Origin: Aliidiomarina sedimenti
Lineage (GTDB): Bacteria > Pseudomonadota > Gammaproteobacteria > Enterobacterales > Alteromonadaceae
NCBI RefSeq assembly: GCF_003986955.1
Contig: NZ_PIPN01000007.1
Coordinates: 27,586-91,585 of the forward strand
Direction of reading: 5' to 3'
Length of the DNA stretch: 64,000 bases
The notes under the pieces were generated by a model. It saw nothing but the letters and a program-made list of their open reading frames with translations. It was not told the origin of the DNA and did not search any database. Position 1 is the stretch's first letter, and every line of letters begins with the position of its first letter. The translations under genes were made by a program, and so were the position numbers. Shown here in pieces: positions 16,490 through 26,860 of the stretch.

Positions 16490-17776
16490 ATGAGAGTAGT
16501 AACATCCTGGATCATAGCTCTGAGCATGCTGCTAGTATCGGCATCAAGCCTGGCACAACAGTCGCTAGACCGCGTCGCTATTATTGTTGATAACACGGTC
16601 GTTCTGGAAAGCGAAATTCAGAGTCTTATTCAGCAGGTTAAACGTGACAGCCGCAGTGCTAACCGCTCACTTCCAAGTGACGATGTGTTACGCACTCAGG
16701 CCAGTGAACGCCTCATCTCTCAGAAACTGCAAATGCAGTTAGCCGAGCGCATGGGTATTCGCATCAGTGATGCTCAACTCGACCAGACCATCGCTTCTAT
16801 TGCCTCCGACAACGAGATGACAGTCGATATGATGCGGACGCAGATTGAGGCGGACGGCGAGTCCTGGCGTCAATACCGGGAGAACGTCCGTGAGCAGATC
16901 GTAACCAACGAAGTGCAGCGTGCAACCGTTCAGCGGCGGGTTTATATCAGTCCACAGGAAATTAATAACCTGGTAGAGATCATTGATGAACAGGGTGACT
17001 CCACTACCGAGTACAATTTGAGCCATATACTGATCAGTTTTCAGGACGACAGCGGAGAAAACGATGAAAGCGCAGCCGAGCAGCGAGCGAGTGCGGTGCT
17101 TAACCGTCTTTCAGAAGGTGATGACTTTGCTGAACTTGCAGTGACTGCCTCCTCTGCGTCTAACGCACTGGATGGTGGCGAAATGGACTGGATGACCATC
17201 AATACCATGCCAACGCTATTTGCAGATGCTGTAGAAGGCGCCCAGGCAGGTGATATCGTCGGTCCACTGCGTTCCGGGATCGGTTTCCATATCTTACGGG
17301 TCAACGATGTTCGCGGTGCCGAAGTGTTTACGGCGGAAGAAGTGAAAGCGCGCCATATTCTGATTCAACCCTCGGTTATTTTGTCTGACGCCCGTGCCCG
17401 CTCAATGTTAGCCGAATTCCGCGAACAGATTATGAGTGGCGAAAAGGAGTTTTCCGAACTGGCTGAGGAGCACTCGGCTGATACCGGTTCAGCACGCGCC
17501 GGCGGAGACCTCGGCTGGGCAGACCCCTCAATGTATGTCCCTGAATTCCGTGAGAAAGCGGAGAATCAGGAGATTGGCTATATCAGTGAGCCGTTCCGTA
17601 CCACCCATGGTTGGCACATCCTTGAAGTTCAGGATCGCCGTACCCAGGACGTGACTGAACAGCGCAAGCAGGACCAGGCGGGTAACATGCTGTTTTCCCG
17701 TAAGTACCGCGAAGAACTGGATATCTGGTTACAAGAGCTACGCGACCGTGCTTATGTCGAGGTGCTTGAAGAGTGA
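16490..17776 (+). CDS. surA: Periplasmic chaperone / peptidyl-prolyl isomerase SurA
   Basis: SurA escorts outer-membrane proteins, including LptD, across the periplasm. The protein has a signal peptide ([22 protein letters not shown]), an N-terminal chaperone module, and two parvulin domains: one from about residue 175 beginning near [10 protein letters not shown] and one from about residue 285 beginning near VKARHILIQ. An ATG at 16466 overlaps the lptD stop and would add eight residues. I prefer 16490 because it gives a cleaner signal peptide and has GGA six bases upstream. pdxA overlaps its stop. Confidence 0.95.
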   Translation: MRVVTSWIIALSMLLVSASSLAQQSLDRVAIIVDNTVVLESEIQSLIQQVKRDSRSANRSLPSDDVLRTQASERLISQKLQMQLAERMGIRISDAQLDQTIASIASDNEMTVDMMRTQIEADGESWRQYRENVREQIVTNEVQRATVQRRVYISPQEINNLVEIIDEQGDSTTEYNLSHILISFQDDSGENDESAAEQRASAVLNRLSEGDDFAELAVTASSASNALDGGEMDWMTINTMPTLFADAVEGAQAGDIVGPLRSGIGFHILRVNDVRGAEVFTAEEVKARHILIQPSVILSDARARSMLAEFREQIMSGEKEFSELAEEHSADTGSARAGGDLGWADPSMYVPEFREKAENQEIGYISEPFRTTHGWHILEVQDRRTQDVTEQRKQDQAGNMLFSRKYREELDIWLQELRDRAYVEVLEE

Positions 17777-18759
17777 CCCTTCGCTTAGCTGTAACAGCGG
17801 GGGAGCCCGCTGGCATCGGTCCTGATTTAATTATTCAGTTAGCTCAGCAGGCATGGCCTGCTGAGCTGGTTGTTTTTGCCGACCGTGAACTGCTGCTGGC
17901 ACGAGCCAGTTTACTTCAGTTACCACTGCACCTGCGCAGTTATGAACCAGACCAGCCAGCGCAGCCCACTGCTGCGGGTGAACTGTGCATTCGCCATGTC
18001 GCCAGCGCCAAACCCACAGTAGCCGGCCAGCTTGATGACGCCAACGGTAGTTATGTGATTGAAACCCTGCGCTTAGCCTGTGAAGGTAATCTTAGCGGCG
18101 AGTTTGCGGCAGTGGTCACCGGCCCTGTGCACAAAGGTATTATTAACGAAGCGGGTATCCCCTTCAGCGGCCATACCGAATTCTTTGCTCACCAGGCAGG
18201 TTGCAACGATGTCGTGATGATGCTGGCCACTGAGGGGTTACGCGTTGCACTGGTCACTACCCATATTCCGCTCGCGTATGTGGCGAAAGCGATTACCACA
18301 CAACGCCTGGAAAAAGTGATTCATATCCTGCATCAGGACTTGGTGAGTAAGTTTAACCTCCCCGCACCGCGTATTCTGGTGTGCGGTCTCAACCCTCACG
18401 CCGGCGAAAACGGCCATCTGGGAAGCGAGGAACAGGCTGTTATTGAGCCATGCCTGGAACAATTACGGCAGGAGCACGGTTACCAGCTTCAGGGTCCGTT
18501 ACCTGCAGACACCATTTTTCAGCCAAAATACCTGGAACAGGCAGATGCAGTGCTTGCGATGTACCATGACCAGGGTTTGCCGGTACTGAAGTACAAAGGT
18601 TTCGGCGCCGCAGTTAACATTACCCTGGGCTTGCCATTTATCCGCACCTCAGTCGACCATGGCACAGCTCTTGATTTAGCGGGTCGAGGTAACGCCCATC
18701 CCGGCAGTTTCAAGCTTGCCCTCGAACAAGCTATTAGCATGGCAACCAAAGCATTATGA
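17773..18759 (+). CDS. pdxA: 4-hydroxythreonine-4-phosphate dehydrogenase
   Basis: PdxA oxidises 4-phosphohydroxy-L-threonine with NAD in the DXP-dependent pathway to pyridoxal phosphate. The 328-residue protein begins [18 protein letters not shown]. Metal and substrate residues lie in [27 protein letters not shown] and [17 protein letters not shown]. The GTG start at 17773 overlaps the surA stop (GTGA), and the stop overlaps the rsmA ATG (ATGAG), so the three genes are translationally coupled. The product supplies PLP for enzymes such as HemL and PanP in this window. Confidence 0.96.
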   Translation: MTLRLAVTAGEPAGIGPDLIIQLAQQAWPAELVVFADRELLLARASLLQLPLHLRSYEPDQPAQPTAAGELCIRHVASAKPTVAGQLDDANGSYVIETLRLACEGNLSGEFAAVVTGPVHKGIINEAGIPFSGHTEFFAHQAGCNDVVMMLATEGLRVALVTTHIPLAYVAKAITTQRLEKVIHILHQDLVSKFNLPAPRILVCGLNPHAGENGHLGSEEQAVIEPCLEQLRQEHGYQLQGPLPADTIFQPKYLEQADAVLAMYHDQGLPVLKYKGFGAAVNITLGLPFIRTSVDHGTALDLAGRGNAHPGSFKLALEQAISMATKAL

Positions 18760-19559
18760 GTAAAGTTCATCAAGGGCACAGAGCCCGTAAACGTTTCGGT
18801 CAGAACTTCCTCCATGACGGGGGGGTGATCGATTCCATCGTTGGCGCTATCCACCCGCAACCGGGTCAGGCGTTAGTTGAAATAGGCCCCGGCCTGGCGG
18901 CACTGACTGAACCGGCTGCCGATGCCTGTGGTCACCTGCATGTGGTCGAGCTGGACAGAGATTTGGCTGACCGCCTGGAGAGCCACCCGTTTTTAAAAGA
19001 CAAGCTGACTGTGCACCGCGCTGATGCGCTGAAATTTGACTTTGCGGCGCTCAGCAAAGAGCTGGGTAAACCGCTGCGGGTGTTCGGCAACCTGCCCTAT
19101 AACATCTCAACCCCGTTGATTTTCCACTTGTTGCAACAACTGGATGTGGTCGAAGACATGCATTTTATGTTGCAGAAAGAAGTGGTCGACCGGATGGGAG
19201 CGGAGCCGGGAAGCAAAGCCTTTGGCCGCCTCACGGTGATGATCCAACAAGCCTGCGAAGTCACGCCGGTGCTGGATGTGCCGCCAGGTGCCTTCACCCC
19301 GCCACCTAAAGTCAATTCGGCGGTGGTTCGGTTACGCCCTTTAACCACCCCCAGAGTTGAAGTAAAAGATCGTAAATTACTTAACCAGGTTTGCCTGACA
19401 GGCTTCAACCAACGGCGTAAAACAATTCGCAATAACTTTAAAGAACTGATGACCGAGGCCGACTTAGAAAGTCTGGGGATCAACCCCGCGGCACGGCCGG
19501 AAACTCTCAGTGTTGATGATTTCTGCCGACTGGCAAACTGGCTTGCGGAGCGTGAATAA
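18756..19559 (+). CDS. rsmA: 16S rRNA (adenine-1518/1519-N6) dimethyltransferase
   Basis: RsmA (KsgA) dimethylates A1518 and A1519 in the 3' terminal helix of 16S rRNA late in 30S assembly. The 267-residue protein shows [10 protein letters not shown] near residues 12-21, the SAM loop [12 protein letters not shown], and the catalytic [14 protein letters not shown], followed by [16 protein letters not shown]. The family usually has GPGLGALT; here it is GPGLAALT, a conservative change. The start overlaps the pdxA stop by four bases. apaG follows after four bases. Confidence 0.96.
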   Translation: MSKVHQGHRARKRFGQNFLHDGGVIDSIVGAIHPQPGQALVEIGPGLAALTEPAADACGHLHVVELDRDLADRLESHPFLKDKLTVHRADALKFDFAALSKELGKPLRVFGNLPYNISTPLIFHLLQQLDVVEDMHFMLQKEVVDRMGAEPGSKAFGRLTVMIQQACEVTPVLDVPPGAFTPPPKVNSAVVRLRPLTTPRVEVKDRKLLNQVCLTGFNQRRKTIRNNFKELMTEADLESLGINPAARPETLSVDDFCRLANWLAERE

Positions 19560-19563
19560 AGCA

Positions 19564-19938
19564 ATGTTAAGTTCCAACGTATTGGTCAATGTAGAGACCC
19601 GATATCTACAGTCGCAATCTGACCCGGAGCAAAAGCAATTTGTCTTTTCCTATACCATTACGATTACCAACGACGGCAGCGAAGCGATTCAGCTGTTAAC
19701 CCGGGAGTGGACAATCAACGATGCAGACGGCAAAGTGACACAGGTAGCCGGAGATGGGGTGGTGGGCAAACAGCCGGTCATCCAGCCGGGCGAAGCGTTC
19801 AGCTATACCAGTGGCACCGTGCTGACCACTCCGATTGGCAGCATGCATGGCCACTACGGGATCTGTGACCAGCAGGGTGAACTGCACCAGGTGGCTATTC
19901 CCGCGTTTCGTCTTGCGGTACCGCACATACTCCACTAG
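19564..19938 (+). CDS. apaG: ApaG protein (Co2+/Mg2+ efflux-associated fold)
   Basis: ApaG is a small immunoglobulin-like (DUF525) protein, genetically linked to cobalt resistance in Salmonella, with no proven biochemical activity. The 124-residue product starts at ATG 19564, four bases past the rsmA stop. An in-frame ATG further upstream lies inside rsmA and would add residues not seen in the family. Landmarks are YTITITNDGSEAIQLLTREW, GEAFSYTSGTVL and MHGHYGICDQQG. Its place between rsmA and apaH is the standard operon order. Confidence 0.94.
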   Translation: MLSSNVLVNVETRYLQSQSDPEQKQFVFSYTITITNDGSEAIQLLTREWTINDADGKVTQVAGDGVVGKQPVIQPGEAFSYTSGTVLTTPIGSMHGHYGICDQQGELHQVAIPAFRLAVPHILH

Positions 19939-19995
19939 AACATCGACCAGAAAGCCCGACTAACAGACACGTTCTACTAACCAAAAGACACAGCT

Positions 19996-20820
19996 ATGGC
20001 TCACTACGCGGTTGGCGACATCCATGGATGTATTGATGAACTAAAAGCGCTGCTTGATAAAGTGGCCTTCGACCCTGTCACTGACAAGCTCTGGAGTGTC
20101 GGCGACCTGGTCGGGCGTGGACTTCATTCACAGCAGGTTTTACAGTTTGCCGTGGAATTAGGCGATGCCTTTGGCTGCGTGCTGGGCAATCACGATCTGC
20201 ATTTGCTGGCGGTGTTGTGTGGTGTGCGCCAGGCCCATCCTAAAGACAATACCGACATGATTCACCAGGGTAAAGAAACTGAGTTCTGGATTGAGTGGTT
20301 ACGCCAACAGCCTCTCATGCTGCATCTACCCGCTTCAGACTCTGTTATCGTTCATGCCGGGGTCTACCCGGAGTGGTCACTTGCCCAGGCCCAGACCCTC
20401 GCCGATGAGGTAAGTGCTCAATTGCAGGGTGATGATTATCAAGATTACCTGCAACAGATGTATCACAACGAACCAACGCGCTGGTGCGACAAGCTCACTG
20501 GTATCGAACGCTTCCGTTTCATTGTCAACGCTTTCACCCGCATGCGCTTCTGTCGCCAGGAAGACGATGGGCTGCATTTAGATCTGACCTCAAAACTGTC
20601 GCCGCAACAGGCTGATGCCGACTTATTACCCTGGTTCAACTTTTATCCACCCTCGCCGATACAAATAATGTTCGGCCACTGGGCAGCACTAAACGGAAAA
20701 ACCGGACGAGAGGACATTATTGCGCTCGACACGGGCTGTGTATGGGGAAACAAGCTCACACTGCTGAATATCGACCAGCAAAGTTTCGTCACTCAAGCAG
20801 CGTTCACGGATGTAAAGTAG
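19996..20820 (+). CDS. apaH: Symmetrical bis(5'-nucleosyl)-tetraphosphatase
   Basis: ApaH cleaves diadenosine tetraphosphate to two ADP and also removes Np4 caps from RNA. The 274-residue calcineurin-like phosphatase shows the metal-binding series GDIHGCIDEL (residues 7-16), GDLVGRG and GNHDLH, then the later histidines VHAGVYPEW and FGHWAALNG. It is the last gene of the lptD operon, 57 bp after apaG. The next gene, a chemoreceptor, has its own promoter. Confidence 0.96.
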   Translation: MAHYAVGDIHGCIDELKALLDKVAFDPVTDKLWSVGDLVGRGLHSQQVLQFAVELGDAFGCVLGNHDLHLLAVLCGVRQAHPKDNTDMIHQGKETEFWIEWLRQQPLMLHLPASDSVIVHAGVYPEWSLAQAQTLADEVSAQLQGDDYQDYLQQMYHNEPTRWCDKLTGIERFRFIVNAFTRMRFCRQEDDGLHLDLTSKLSPQQADADLLPWFNFYPPSPIQIMFGHWAALNGKTGREDIIALDTGCVWGNKLTLLNIDQQSFVTQAAFTDVK

Positions 20821-20841
20821 CCGGGCTGCGGTGAATGCAAT

Positions 20842-20869
20842 TTCAAATTGCTCAAAATTTCGATATAGT
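20842..20869 (+). promoter_or_regulatory. Predicted sigma-70 promoter for the chemoreceptor gene
   Basis: TTCAAA (20842-20847) and TATAGT (20864-20869) are separated by 16 bases, matching four and five of six consensus positions. Transcription would begin about 40 bases before the start codon. I looked for a flagellar sigma-28 motif with proper spacing and did not find one. Confidence 0.45.
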
Positions 20870-20916
20870 GCATTCGTTATAACTATAAATTATCAGGTTG
20901 TCGGTAGGAGAATACC

Positions 20917-22914
20917 ATGAGGTTAACCGTTGCGGCGCGGGTTATCGGTGGCTTTGCCATCATTACCCTGTTACTGCTTATTATAAGTTTAAGTTCCTTC
21001 TTTAGTTTGAAAGGCATTGGCGAGTCATCTGAAGAAGTAAGTGACGTTGCGATTCCCTCCTTAATTGGTGTGGCAAATCTGCAAACGGAATTACTACAAC
21101 TCTCGAACAGCCAGCTGGAAGCATTTCACAGTCAGCGTCTGGCAACGGTGGAAACCCTGCAAGGTGAATTTACCGAGGCATCGACGGCCGTTGACACTCA
21201 ACTCGAAGAGCTCGCTCAACGTTTGAATGCAACTGACCAACGTGATGAGATCGAAATTCTGGAAGCGGATATTCAAAGCTTCACCTCTCAGGTCGGGCAA
21301 ATCTTCGACTACCAGACCCGCTACCTGCGACTTGCTAATACCCGTGACAGCCTGTTGGGCGACATTGAGTTTTCTGCTGACGATGCGGCGATGTCATTGC
21401 TTGACCTGACCGATGTCCAGGGCCTTAGCAACGAGCTTCGCACTCAGGCAGGCCAGCTTGAGAACAGTCTTAATAGCCTTGTGACTCTGGCCTACGACCT
21501 GGTAGCCGTTGAAGAACAGGGTCGCGCCGAGATTATTCGCAGTGAGATTGAAGTGGCGGTTGATTCAACCCGCGAGCGTTACGAAACACTTACCGGGCTT
21601 TCTGATCATGCCCTGCTAGCTGACGTGGGTGATTACATTGACACCGCAGCCAACAGTCTGAGCGACAGCGATGATTCATTGGTTGCCGTCGTGTTCGAGC
21701 GACTGCAGGCCCGCGAAGACGCGCAAGCGTTGCTAGGGACCAATAATCAGCTGATGGATGTGATCCTGACCGAAATGGCCGATCTACAGGGCCAGGTACA
21801 ACAGGTCGCTGATAGCGCTCAAATGGACGCAGGCAACGCGATTACCCGCAGTGGCTGGCTGAATGCTGTGCTAACTATTCTGTCGATCGCACTTGCGGTG
21901 ATCATTGCGTTTGTCACAGTGCGCTCAATTAGCCGCCCACTGGGCCGGGTTAATGACATGCTCAATACACTGGCCAACGGTGACCTGACCGGACGTCTCG
22001 ATGACAGTGCAAATGACGAGTTTGGTGAGCTTTCCGGTAACATCAATAAACTTATCTTTAACCTGCGTGAGCTGATTGAAGGCATTGCAGACCGTGCTAC
22101 ACAACTGGCAACCGCAGCTGAAGAGTCCTCCAGTGTTTCTGCCGATTCACGGAACTCGATTCAGGAGCAGCGCAGTCAGGTTGAACAGGTAGCAACCGCG
22201 ACTCAGGAAATGAGCAGCACCTCGACAGAAATGGCGAACGGCGCAACTCAGGCACTGAATGAAATCCAGCATTCGGATGAAGAAGCGAAACGTGTCCGTG
22301 TTATCTCGGATGAAAACAAACGCACCATCGAAGAGTTAGCGCGCGAAATCCAGAACGCCTCGGACGTCATCAACCAATTGTCGGAAAACAGCTCCAACAT
22401 TGGCGGCATTCTTGACGTGATTCGCGGTATCGCCGAACAGACCAACCTACTGGCTCTGAACGCAGCGATCGAAGCAGCCCGGGCGGGCGAACAAGGTCGC
22501 GGCTTCGCCGTTGTAGCCGATGAAGTTCGCACCCTGGCCAGCCGGACCCAGCAGTCAACTGAAGAAATTCAGGATATGATTGAACGTCTGCAGAACGATT
22601 CAAACCGTGCGGTTACCGTGATGGAACGTGGTCGAGCCCAGGCTGAGACCTGTGTAACCCAGGCTGACGAAGCCTCTGTTGCGCTGCAGGCCATTACTGA
22701 GTCAGTGCACCAGGCATCTGACAGCAGTACCGCCATTGCCACCGCAGCAGAACAACAAAGTGCTACTGCGCAGGATATCAGCGAGAAGCTGGAAGCCATT
22801 GTGGCTATTGCTGAGCAGGCTGAATCTGGCGCTCGCCAGACGGCCGAAGCCAGTGACGAAGTGGCTAAACTGTCTGCCGAAATGCAGGACAGCGTGAAGA
22901 GCTTCCGCTTGTAA
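20917..22914 (+). CDS. Methyl-accepting chemotaxis protein
   Basis: The 665-residue transmembrane chemoreceptor has TM1 at about residues 8-30, a long alpha-helical periplasmic sensor (about 31-310), TM2 at about 313-335, a HAMP domain ([20 protein letters not shown]), and a cytoplasmic coiled-coil signalling domain. The hairpin tip that contacts CheA and CheW is intact: [19 protein letters not shown] followed by [16 protein letters not shown]. The sensor is helical and has no PAS or Cache signature that I can see, so the ligand is unknown. GGAG before the ATG and an upstream promoter indicate a single-gene unit, closed by a terminator. Confidence 0.95.
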   Translation: MRLTVAARVIGGFAIITLLLLIISLSSFFSLKGIGESSEEVSDVAIPSLIGVANLQTELLQLSNSQLEAFHSQRLATVETLQGEFTEASTAVDTQLEELAQRLNATDQRDEIEILEADIQSFTSQVGQIFDYQTRYLRLANTRDSLLGDIEFSADDAAMSLLDLTDVQGLSNELRTQAGQLENSLNSLVTLAYDLVAVEEQGRAEIIRSEIEVAVDSTRERYETLTGLSDHALLADVGDYIDTAANSLSDSDDSLVAVVFERLQAREDAQALLGTNNQLMDVILTEMADLQGQVQQVADSAQMDAGNAITRSGWLNAVLTILSIALAVIIAFVTVRSISRPLGRVNDMLNTLANGDLTGRLDDSANDEFGELSGNINKLIFNLRELIEGIADRATQLATAAEESSSVSADSRNSIQEQRSQVEQVATATQEMSSTSTEMANGATQALNEIQHSDEEAKRVRVISDENKRTIEELAREIQNASDVINQLSENSSNIGGILDVIRGIAEQTNLLALNAAIEAARAGEQGRGFAVVADEVRTLASRTQQSTEEIQDMIERLQNDSNRAVTVMERGRAQAETCVTQADEASVALQAITESVHQASDSSTAIATAAEQQSATAQDISEKLEAIVAIAEQAESGARQTAEASDEVAKLSAEMQDSVKSFRL

Positions 22915-22931
22915 GCTACGTAAACACGATC

Positions 22932-22966
22932 AAAAAAGGCGTCTGAATATATCAGACGCCTTTTTT
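22932..22966. terminator. Bidirectional intrinsic terminator between MCP gene and tyrS
   Basis: GGCGTCTGA (22938-22946) pairs perfectly with TCAGACGCC (22952-22960) around a five-base loop, flanked by six A on the left and six T on the right. It can end transcription from both convergent genes. Confidence 0.92.
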
Positions 22967-22986
22967 ATTGCCCTACACCAAGCTAG

Positions 22987-24183
22987 TTAGTTCAGTGTGA
23001 TGCGGGCGAACTTACGTTTTCCTACCTGATACACTGCAGTACTACCACGCTGGCATTGATGTTTACTGTCAGTCACCTTGTCACCGTCCAGTTTTACCGC
23101 GCCCTGCTTAACCATACGCATCGCTTCTGAGGTTGAAGATACCAGGCCGGCTTCCTTCAGTACGCTTGCGATACCAAGTTGGGCGTCGTCCAGCTGCAGG
23201 CTGTGTTCCGGCATTTCATCCGGGATCGCATTCTTCTGGAAGCGCTGAATAAAATCCTGCTCGGCACCGTCGGCAGCGGCCTTATCATGAAACCGCTCGA
23301 TTAGCTCTTTAGCCAGTTCGATTTTGATATCACGTGGGTTCTCGCCGTTTTCTACCCGCGCTTTTAGCTGGGCTAAATCATCCTCTGAGCGGAAGCTCAA
23401 TAACTCAAAATAACGCCACATCAGTTCGTCTGAGACCGACATCACCTTACCAAACATATCGTTTGGCGCATCGGTAATACCTATGTAGTTGCCCAGTGAC
23501 TTAGACATTTTTTGCACGCCATCGAGTCCTTCAAGCAACGGTACTGTAATCACCGTTTGTGGCGTTTGACCGTTTTCTTTTTGCAGCTCACGGCCCATCA
23601 ATAAATTGAAGCGCTGGTCAGTACCACCCATCTCAATGTCAGCTTTCAGCGCAACCGAATCCCAGCCCTGGATAAGTGGGTACAGAAACTCGTGAATGGC
23701 AATCGGCTGACCACCCTGATAACGCTTCTTAAAGTCGTCGCGTTCGAGCATACGGGCGACCGTGGAACTGGCTGCCAGTTTAATCAGTCCTGCGGCGCCA
23801 AGCTCATTCATCCATTCACTATTGAAACGAACTTCAGTTTTTTCTGCATCGAGAATTTTAAATATTTGCTCTTTATAGGTCTGCGCATTGGCCAGCACAT
23901 CATCCCGGGAGAGTGGTTTCCGGGTCACATTTTTGCCCGTCGGATCACCTATCATGCCGGTAAAATCACCGATCAGAAAGACCACGTTATGGCCCATGTC
24001 CTGAAGTATTTTTAGCTTATTAATCAATACAGTGTGGCCCAAATGCAGGTCCGGCGCGGTGGGGTCGAAGCCAGCTTTGACGGTCAATGTCTTACCGCTG
24101 CTGAGCTTCTTCTCAAGCTCATCCGCCAATAGAACTTCATCTACTCCGCGCAGTAATTCCGCGACTCCTGGCTTACCGTTCAT
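22987..24183 (-). CDS. tyrS: Tyrosyl-tRNA synthetase
   Basis: TyrS charges tRNA-Tyr. The 398-residue protein is of the roughly 400-residue type found in Pseudomonas and Haemophilus. It shows the class I signatures HLGH at residues 47-50 (after [10 protein letters not shown]) and KMSKS at 225-229, and ends with an S4 RNA-binding domain (about 335-398, [19 protein letters not shown]). GAGGAAAG before the ATG supports the start. It is divergent from the M23 peptidase gene, the same arrangement as in Pseudomonas. A perfect terminator lies downstream. Confidence 0.97.
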   Translation of the reverse strand: MNGKPGVAELLRGVDEVLLADELEKKLSSGKTLTVKAGFDPTAPDLHLGHTVLINKLKILQDMGHNVVFLIGDFTGMIGDPTGKNVTRKPLSRDDVLANAQTYKEQIFKILDAEKTEVRFNSEWMNELGAAGLIKLAASSTVARMLERDDFKKRYQGGQPIAIHEFLYPLIQGWDSVALKADIEMGGTDQRFNLLMGRELQKENGQTPQTVITVPLLEGLDGVQKMSKSLGNYIGITDAPNDMFGKVMSVSDELMWRYFELLSFRSEDDLAQLKARVENGENPRDIKIELAKELIERFHDKAAADGAEQDFIQRFQKNAIPDEMPEHSLQLDDAQLGIASVLKEAGLVSSTSEAMRMVKQGAVKLDGDKVTDSKHQCQRGSTAVYQVGKRKFARITLN

Positions 24184-24219
24184 TTACTTTCCTCGCCCTG
24201 AAATTCGTTTGAAGGTCGC

Positions 24220-24248
24220 ATTCTACTTGATTTTTGTTGAGCTTTTAA
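24220..24248 (-). promoter_or_regulatory. Predicted sigma-70 promoter for tyrS
   Basis: On the minus strand TTAAAA (24243-24248) and TAGAAT (24220-24225) are 17 bases apart, matching four and five of six consensus positions, about 37 bases before the tyrS ATG. Confidence 0.5.
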
Positions 24249-24291
24249 GCATTCTGGCAAGCATATACAGATACTGCTCGATGTTTGCACA

Positions 24292-24307
24292 GTTACAATG
24301 TTACAAT
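24292..24307. repeat. Perfect tandem octamer GTTACAAT x2
   Basis: Two adjacent copies of GTTACAAT lie midway in the 253 bp between the divergent tyrS and M23 peptidase genes. The spacing of eight bases could suit a regulator binding on tandem faces, but no known motif was matched. Confidence 0.5.
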
Positions 24308-24370
24308 GCAACTTTGCATGCCTCGTGCAGTCTGACAAGTTCGGCCTGATACGGACAGTCTTCTGTAGTG

Positions 24371-24399
24371 TTCAGGCTGACAATAATGCTAACGATAAT
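24371..24399 (+). promoter_or_regulatory. Predicted sigma-70 promoter for the M23 peptidase gene
   Basis: TTCAGG (24371-24376) and GATAAT (24394-24399) are 17 bases apart, and the implied start of transcription leaves a short leader before the ATG at 24437. Confidence 0.45.
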
Positions 24400-24436
24400 T
24401 AAGTGCGCTAAATACAGGTAGTTCAAGGGTCATCTC

Positions 24437-25744
24437 ATGACACAATTTATTCATCATCTGCCGCGACAACATAAAGTGGTCATCGCGCTCATCCTGGGTG
24501 CGTTGCTGTTGCTTGCCTTGCTGCCGTCTGAAAAGGCGAGCGCATCGCGTAACACCTCCAGTGCAGAAGAGCTTGAGCTCGGTAAGCGTTACGCTCTTGA
24601 ATTGCATGTGGCGGCCCTTGAAGCTGAAGATAATGAATTACTGGATAACCTTGAATGGCAGAGCTACCAGGTTCGCTCCGGCGATAGCCTGGCGCGCATT
24701 TTCCAGCGCCTCGATTTTTCCGCCCAACAGCTGCACCGCGTAACGCAGGCAGAAGATGCCAGCCTGTTGCAGCGTATTCACCCGGGCGATGCCCTGCATG
24801 TTGGTCGTAACTCAGACGGCGAATTAGTTCAGCTAACGTACGAACTGAATGACATGGAAACACTGCTGATTACCTTGATGGAAGACGGCAGCTACGCGAG
24901 TCAACGTGACCTGAGAGAGGTCGAAGTCCGCTACGGTTTTGCCAATGCAACGATTTCCAGCAGTTTCTGGAATGCAGGGGTTCAGGCAGGTTTAACCCAG
25001 GCTCAGATCATGAACCTTGCAGAGCTATTCGGCTGGGACGTGGATTTCGTCATGGATATCCGCCCCGGCGATCATTTCAGCGTCATTTTTGAAGAGCGTT
25101 TTATAGATGGTGAATTCATTGGCACCGGCAGTATCGTCGCCGCTGAATTCTCCAACCAGGGCGACTCCTTCCAGGCGATTCGCCATGACAATGGTAATTA
25201 CTACAAGCCTGACGGCCGCAATATGCGCCAGGCATTCCTCCGCGCACCCGTCGCATTCAATCGGGTAAGTTCAGATTTTAATCCTCGCCGCGTGCATCCG
25301 GTAACTGGTCAGGTTCGTCCGCACAATGGTATTGATTATGCCGCAGCCACAGGCACCCCCGTTATGGCAGCCGGCGATGGTCGCGTCGTTGAAAGTGGTT
25401 ACAATAACCTCAATGGTAACTACGTTTTCATTCAGCATGGCGAACGCTACGTCACCAAATACCTTCACCTTAACCGTCGTGATGTACAGCGCGGAGCCCG
25501 GGTTCGCCAGGGACAGCGTATCGGTACAGTTGGCGCTACCGGACGGGTAACTGGTGCCCACCTGCATTATGAATTCTTAGTCAATGGTGTCCATCGCAAC
25601 CCGCGTACGGTCGACCTGCCAGCCGCCGAATCACTGCCGCGCAGCGAAATGGCCCAGTTCAACGTAATCGTTGAGGAACGCCTGGCACAACTGGAAAGCC
25701 AACGCCGCGTCATGGTGGCGATGAACGACAACGACGAGCTATAG
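24437..25744 (+). CDS. mepM: Membrane-anchored M23 murein endopeptidase (MepM-like)
   Basis: This 435-residue protein has an N-terminal membrane anchor (about residues 14-30), a LysM/OapA-like segment (about 75-125, SYQVRSGDSLARIFQRL) and a C-terminal M23 zinc peptidase domain. The zinc and catalytic residues are in place: H296 and D300 in HNGIDYAAATGTPV, and H375/H377 in HLHYEF. MepM-type enzymes cut D-Ala-mDAP crosslinks so that the sacculus can grow. AGGG about eight bases before the ATG supports the start. anmK follows six bases later; a murein hydrolase and a muropeptide recycling kinase in one operon is the Pseudomonas arrangement. Confidence 0.92.
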   Translation: MTQFIHHLPRQHKVVIALILGALLLLALLPSEKASASRNTSSAEELELGKRYALELHVAALEAEDNELLDNLEWQSYQVRSGDSLARIFQRLDFSAQQLHRVTQAEDASLLQRIHPGDALHVGRNSDGELVQLTYELNDMETLLITLMEDGSYASQRDLREVEVRYGFANATISSSFWNAGVQAGLTQAQIMNLAELFGWDVDFVMDIRPGDHFSVIFEERFIDGEFIGTGSIVAAEFSNQGDSFQAIRHDNGNYYKPDGRNMRQAFLRAPVAFNRVSSDFNPRRVHPVTGQVRPHNGIDYAAATGTPVMAAGDGRVVESGYNNLNGNYVFIQHGERYVTKYLHLNRRDVQRGARVRQGQRIGTVGATGRVTGAHLHYEFLVNGVHRNPRTVDLPAAESLPRSEMAQFNVIVEERLAQLESQRRVMVAMNDNDEL

Positions 25745-25750
25745 CAAACG

Positions 25751-26860
25751 ATGTCAGATTTTTACCTTGGCCTGATGTCGGGCACCAGTCTGGATGGACT
25801 CGACATAGCCTTGTGTGAAATCGATGAAAATGGCCATACCAGACTGGTCAAGAGCCATTCAGCCCCGCTCCCTTTAACGCTAAGAACACACCTCCAGGCA
25901 TTGACCCAGCCCGCCACTGACGAACTTAATATCTACGCCTCCTGTGACCGCGAGTTCGCTGCTTTCTGCGCCCAGCATATTCTTCATTTCCTTCGTCAGG
26001 CTGACGTCCCTGCTTCCCGTATCCGCGCGATTGGTAGTCATGGCCAGACCGTTCGCCATATGCCAGTAGCAACCCCGGCCTATACCCTTCAGCTGGGCTG
26101 TGCGTCGACGCTGGCGAGCTTAACAGGTATTGATGTGGTAGCGGACTTCAGACGTAAGGATATAGCACTGGGGGGCCAGGGAGCGCCTCTGGCGCCAGCC
26201 TTTCATAAGGCCATGCTGGGTGGTGATGCTCTCTCGCGGGCGGTGCTCAATATTGGTGGCATTGCCAATTTGACGTTATTTACTGAGGATAAGCAAACGC
26301 TTGGTTTTGACACCGGCCCGGGCAATTGCCTGCTCGACGCCTGGTACACCAGGCAGCACCCGCTGCAGGGGCGCTATTTTGACCAAGAGGGTGACTTTGC
26401 TCAGTCAGGACAGATTAATCAGGCATTCCTTGAACGTATGCTGGAAGACCCTTACTTTCGCCAGCCAGCCCCAAAAAGCACCGGCAGAGAGTACTTCCAC
26501 CTCGACTGGGTAGAGCAGAACCTTGCCGCAGAGGATCTCGACCCGGCCGACATACAGCGAACCCTGCTTGAATTGACCGCGGTTACGATTGGTGACCCAT
26601 TGCGCAATTACGCGCTACGCGAATGTTTCGTTTGTGGCGGCGGCGTGCACAACAGTGCATTGCTGGATCGGCTTAAAGCGCTTAGTCCCGAGGTGACGTT
26701 TGCCTCCACTGCAGAGCTTGGAATTGAACCAGACTGGGTGGAAGCCATGGCGTTTGCCTGGTTAGCCTGGAGCCACATCGAGAAACGCCCGTCCAACCTA
26801 CCGGAAGTGACGGGCGCTACACGAGCCGCCATACTCGGCGGCTATTTCCCAGCGAATTAA
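25751..26860 (+). CDS. anmK: Anhydro-N-acetylmuramic acid kinase
   Basis: AnmK opens and phosphorylates 1,6-anhydro-MurNAc released by lytic transglycosylases, giving MurNAc-6-phosphate for recycling. The 369-residue protein begins YLGLMSGTSLDGLDIAL, the ATP-binding family signature, and continues with GSHGQTVRH, DFRRKDIALGGQGAPL and the central NIGGIANLTLF and GFDTGPGN. CGGGVHNSALL lies near the C-terminus. It has a weak ribosome binding site and sits six bases after mepM. Its last four bases overlap the end of the convergent prolidase gene. Confidence 0.96.
   Translation: MSDFYLGLMSGTSLDGLDIALCEIDENGHTRLVKSHSAPLPLTLRTHLQALTQPATDELNIYASCDREFAAFCAQHILHFLRQADVPASRIRAIGSHGQTVRHMPVATPAYTLQLGCASTLASLTGIDVVADFRRKDIALGGQGAPLAPAFHKAMLGGDALSRAVLNIGGIANLTLFTEDKQTLGFDTGPGNCLLDAWYTRQHPLQGRYFDQEGDFAQSGQINQAFLERMLEDPYFRQPAPKSTGREYFHLDWVEQNLAAEDLDPADIQRTLLELTAVTIGDPLRNYALRECFVCGGGVHNSALLDRLKALSPEVTFASTAELGIEPDWVEAMAFAWLAWSHIEKRPSNLPEVTGATRAAILGGYFPAN

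Noticed and set aside
20842..20869. Flagellar sigma-28 promoter for the chemoreceptor
   Set aside because: A CGATA-like -10 was present, but no TAAA-type -35 lay at the required distance; a sigma-70 reading fits better.
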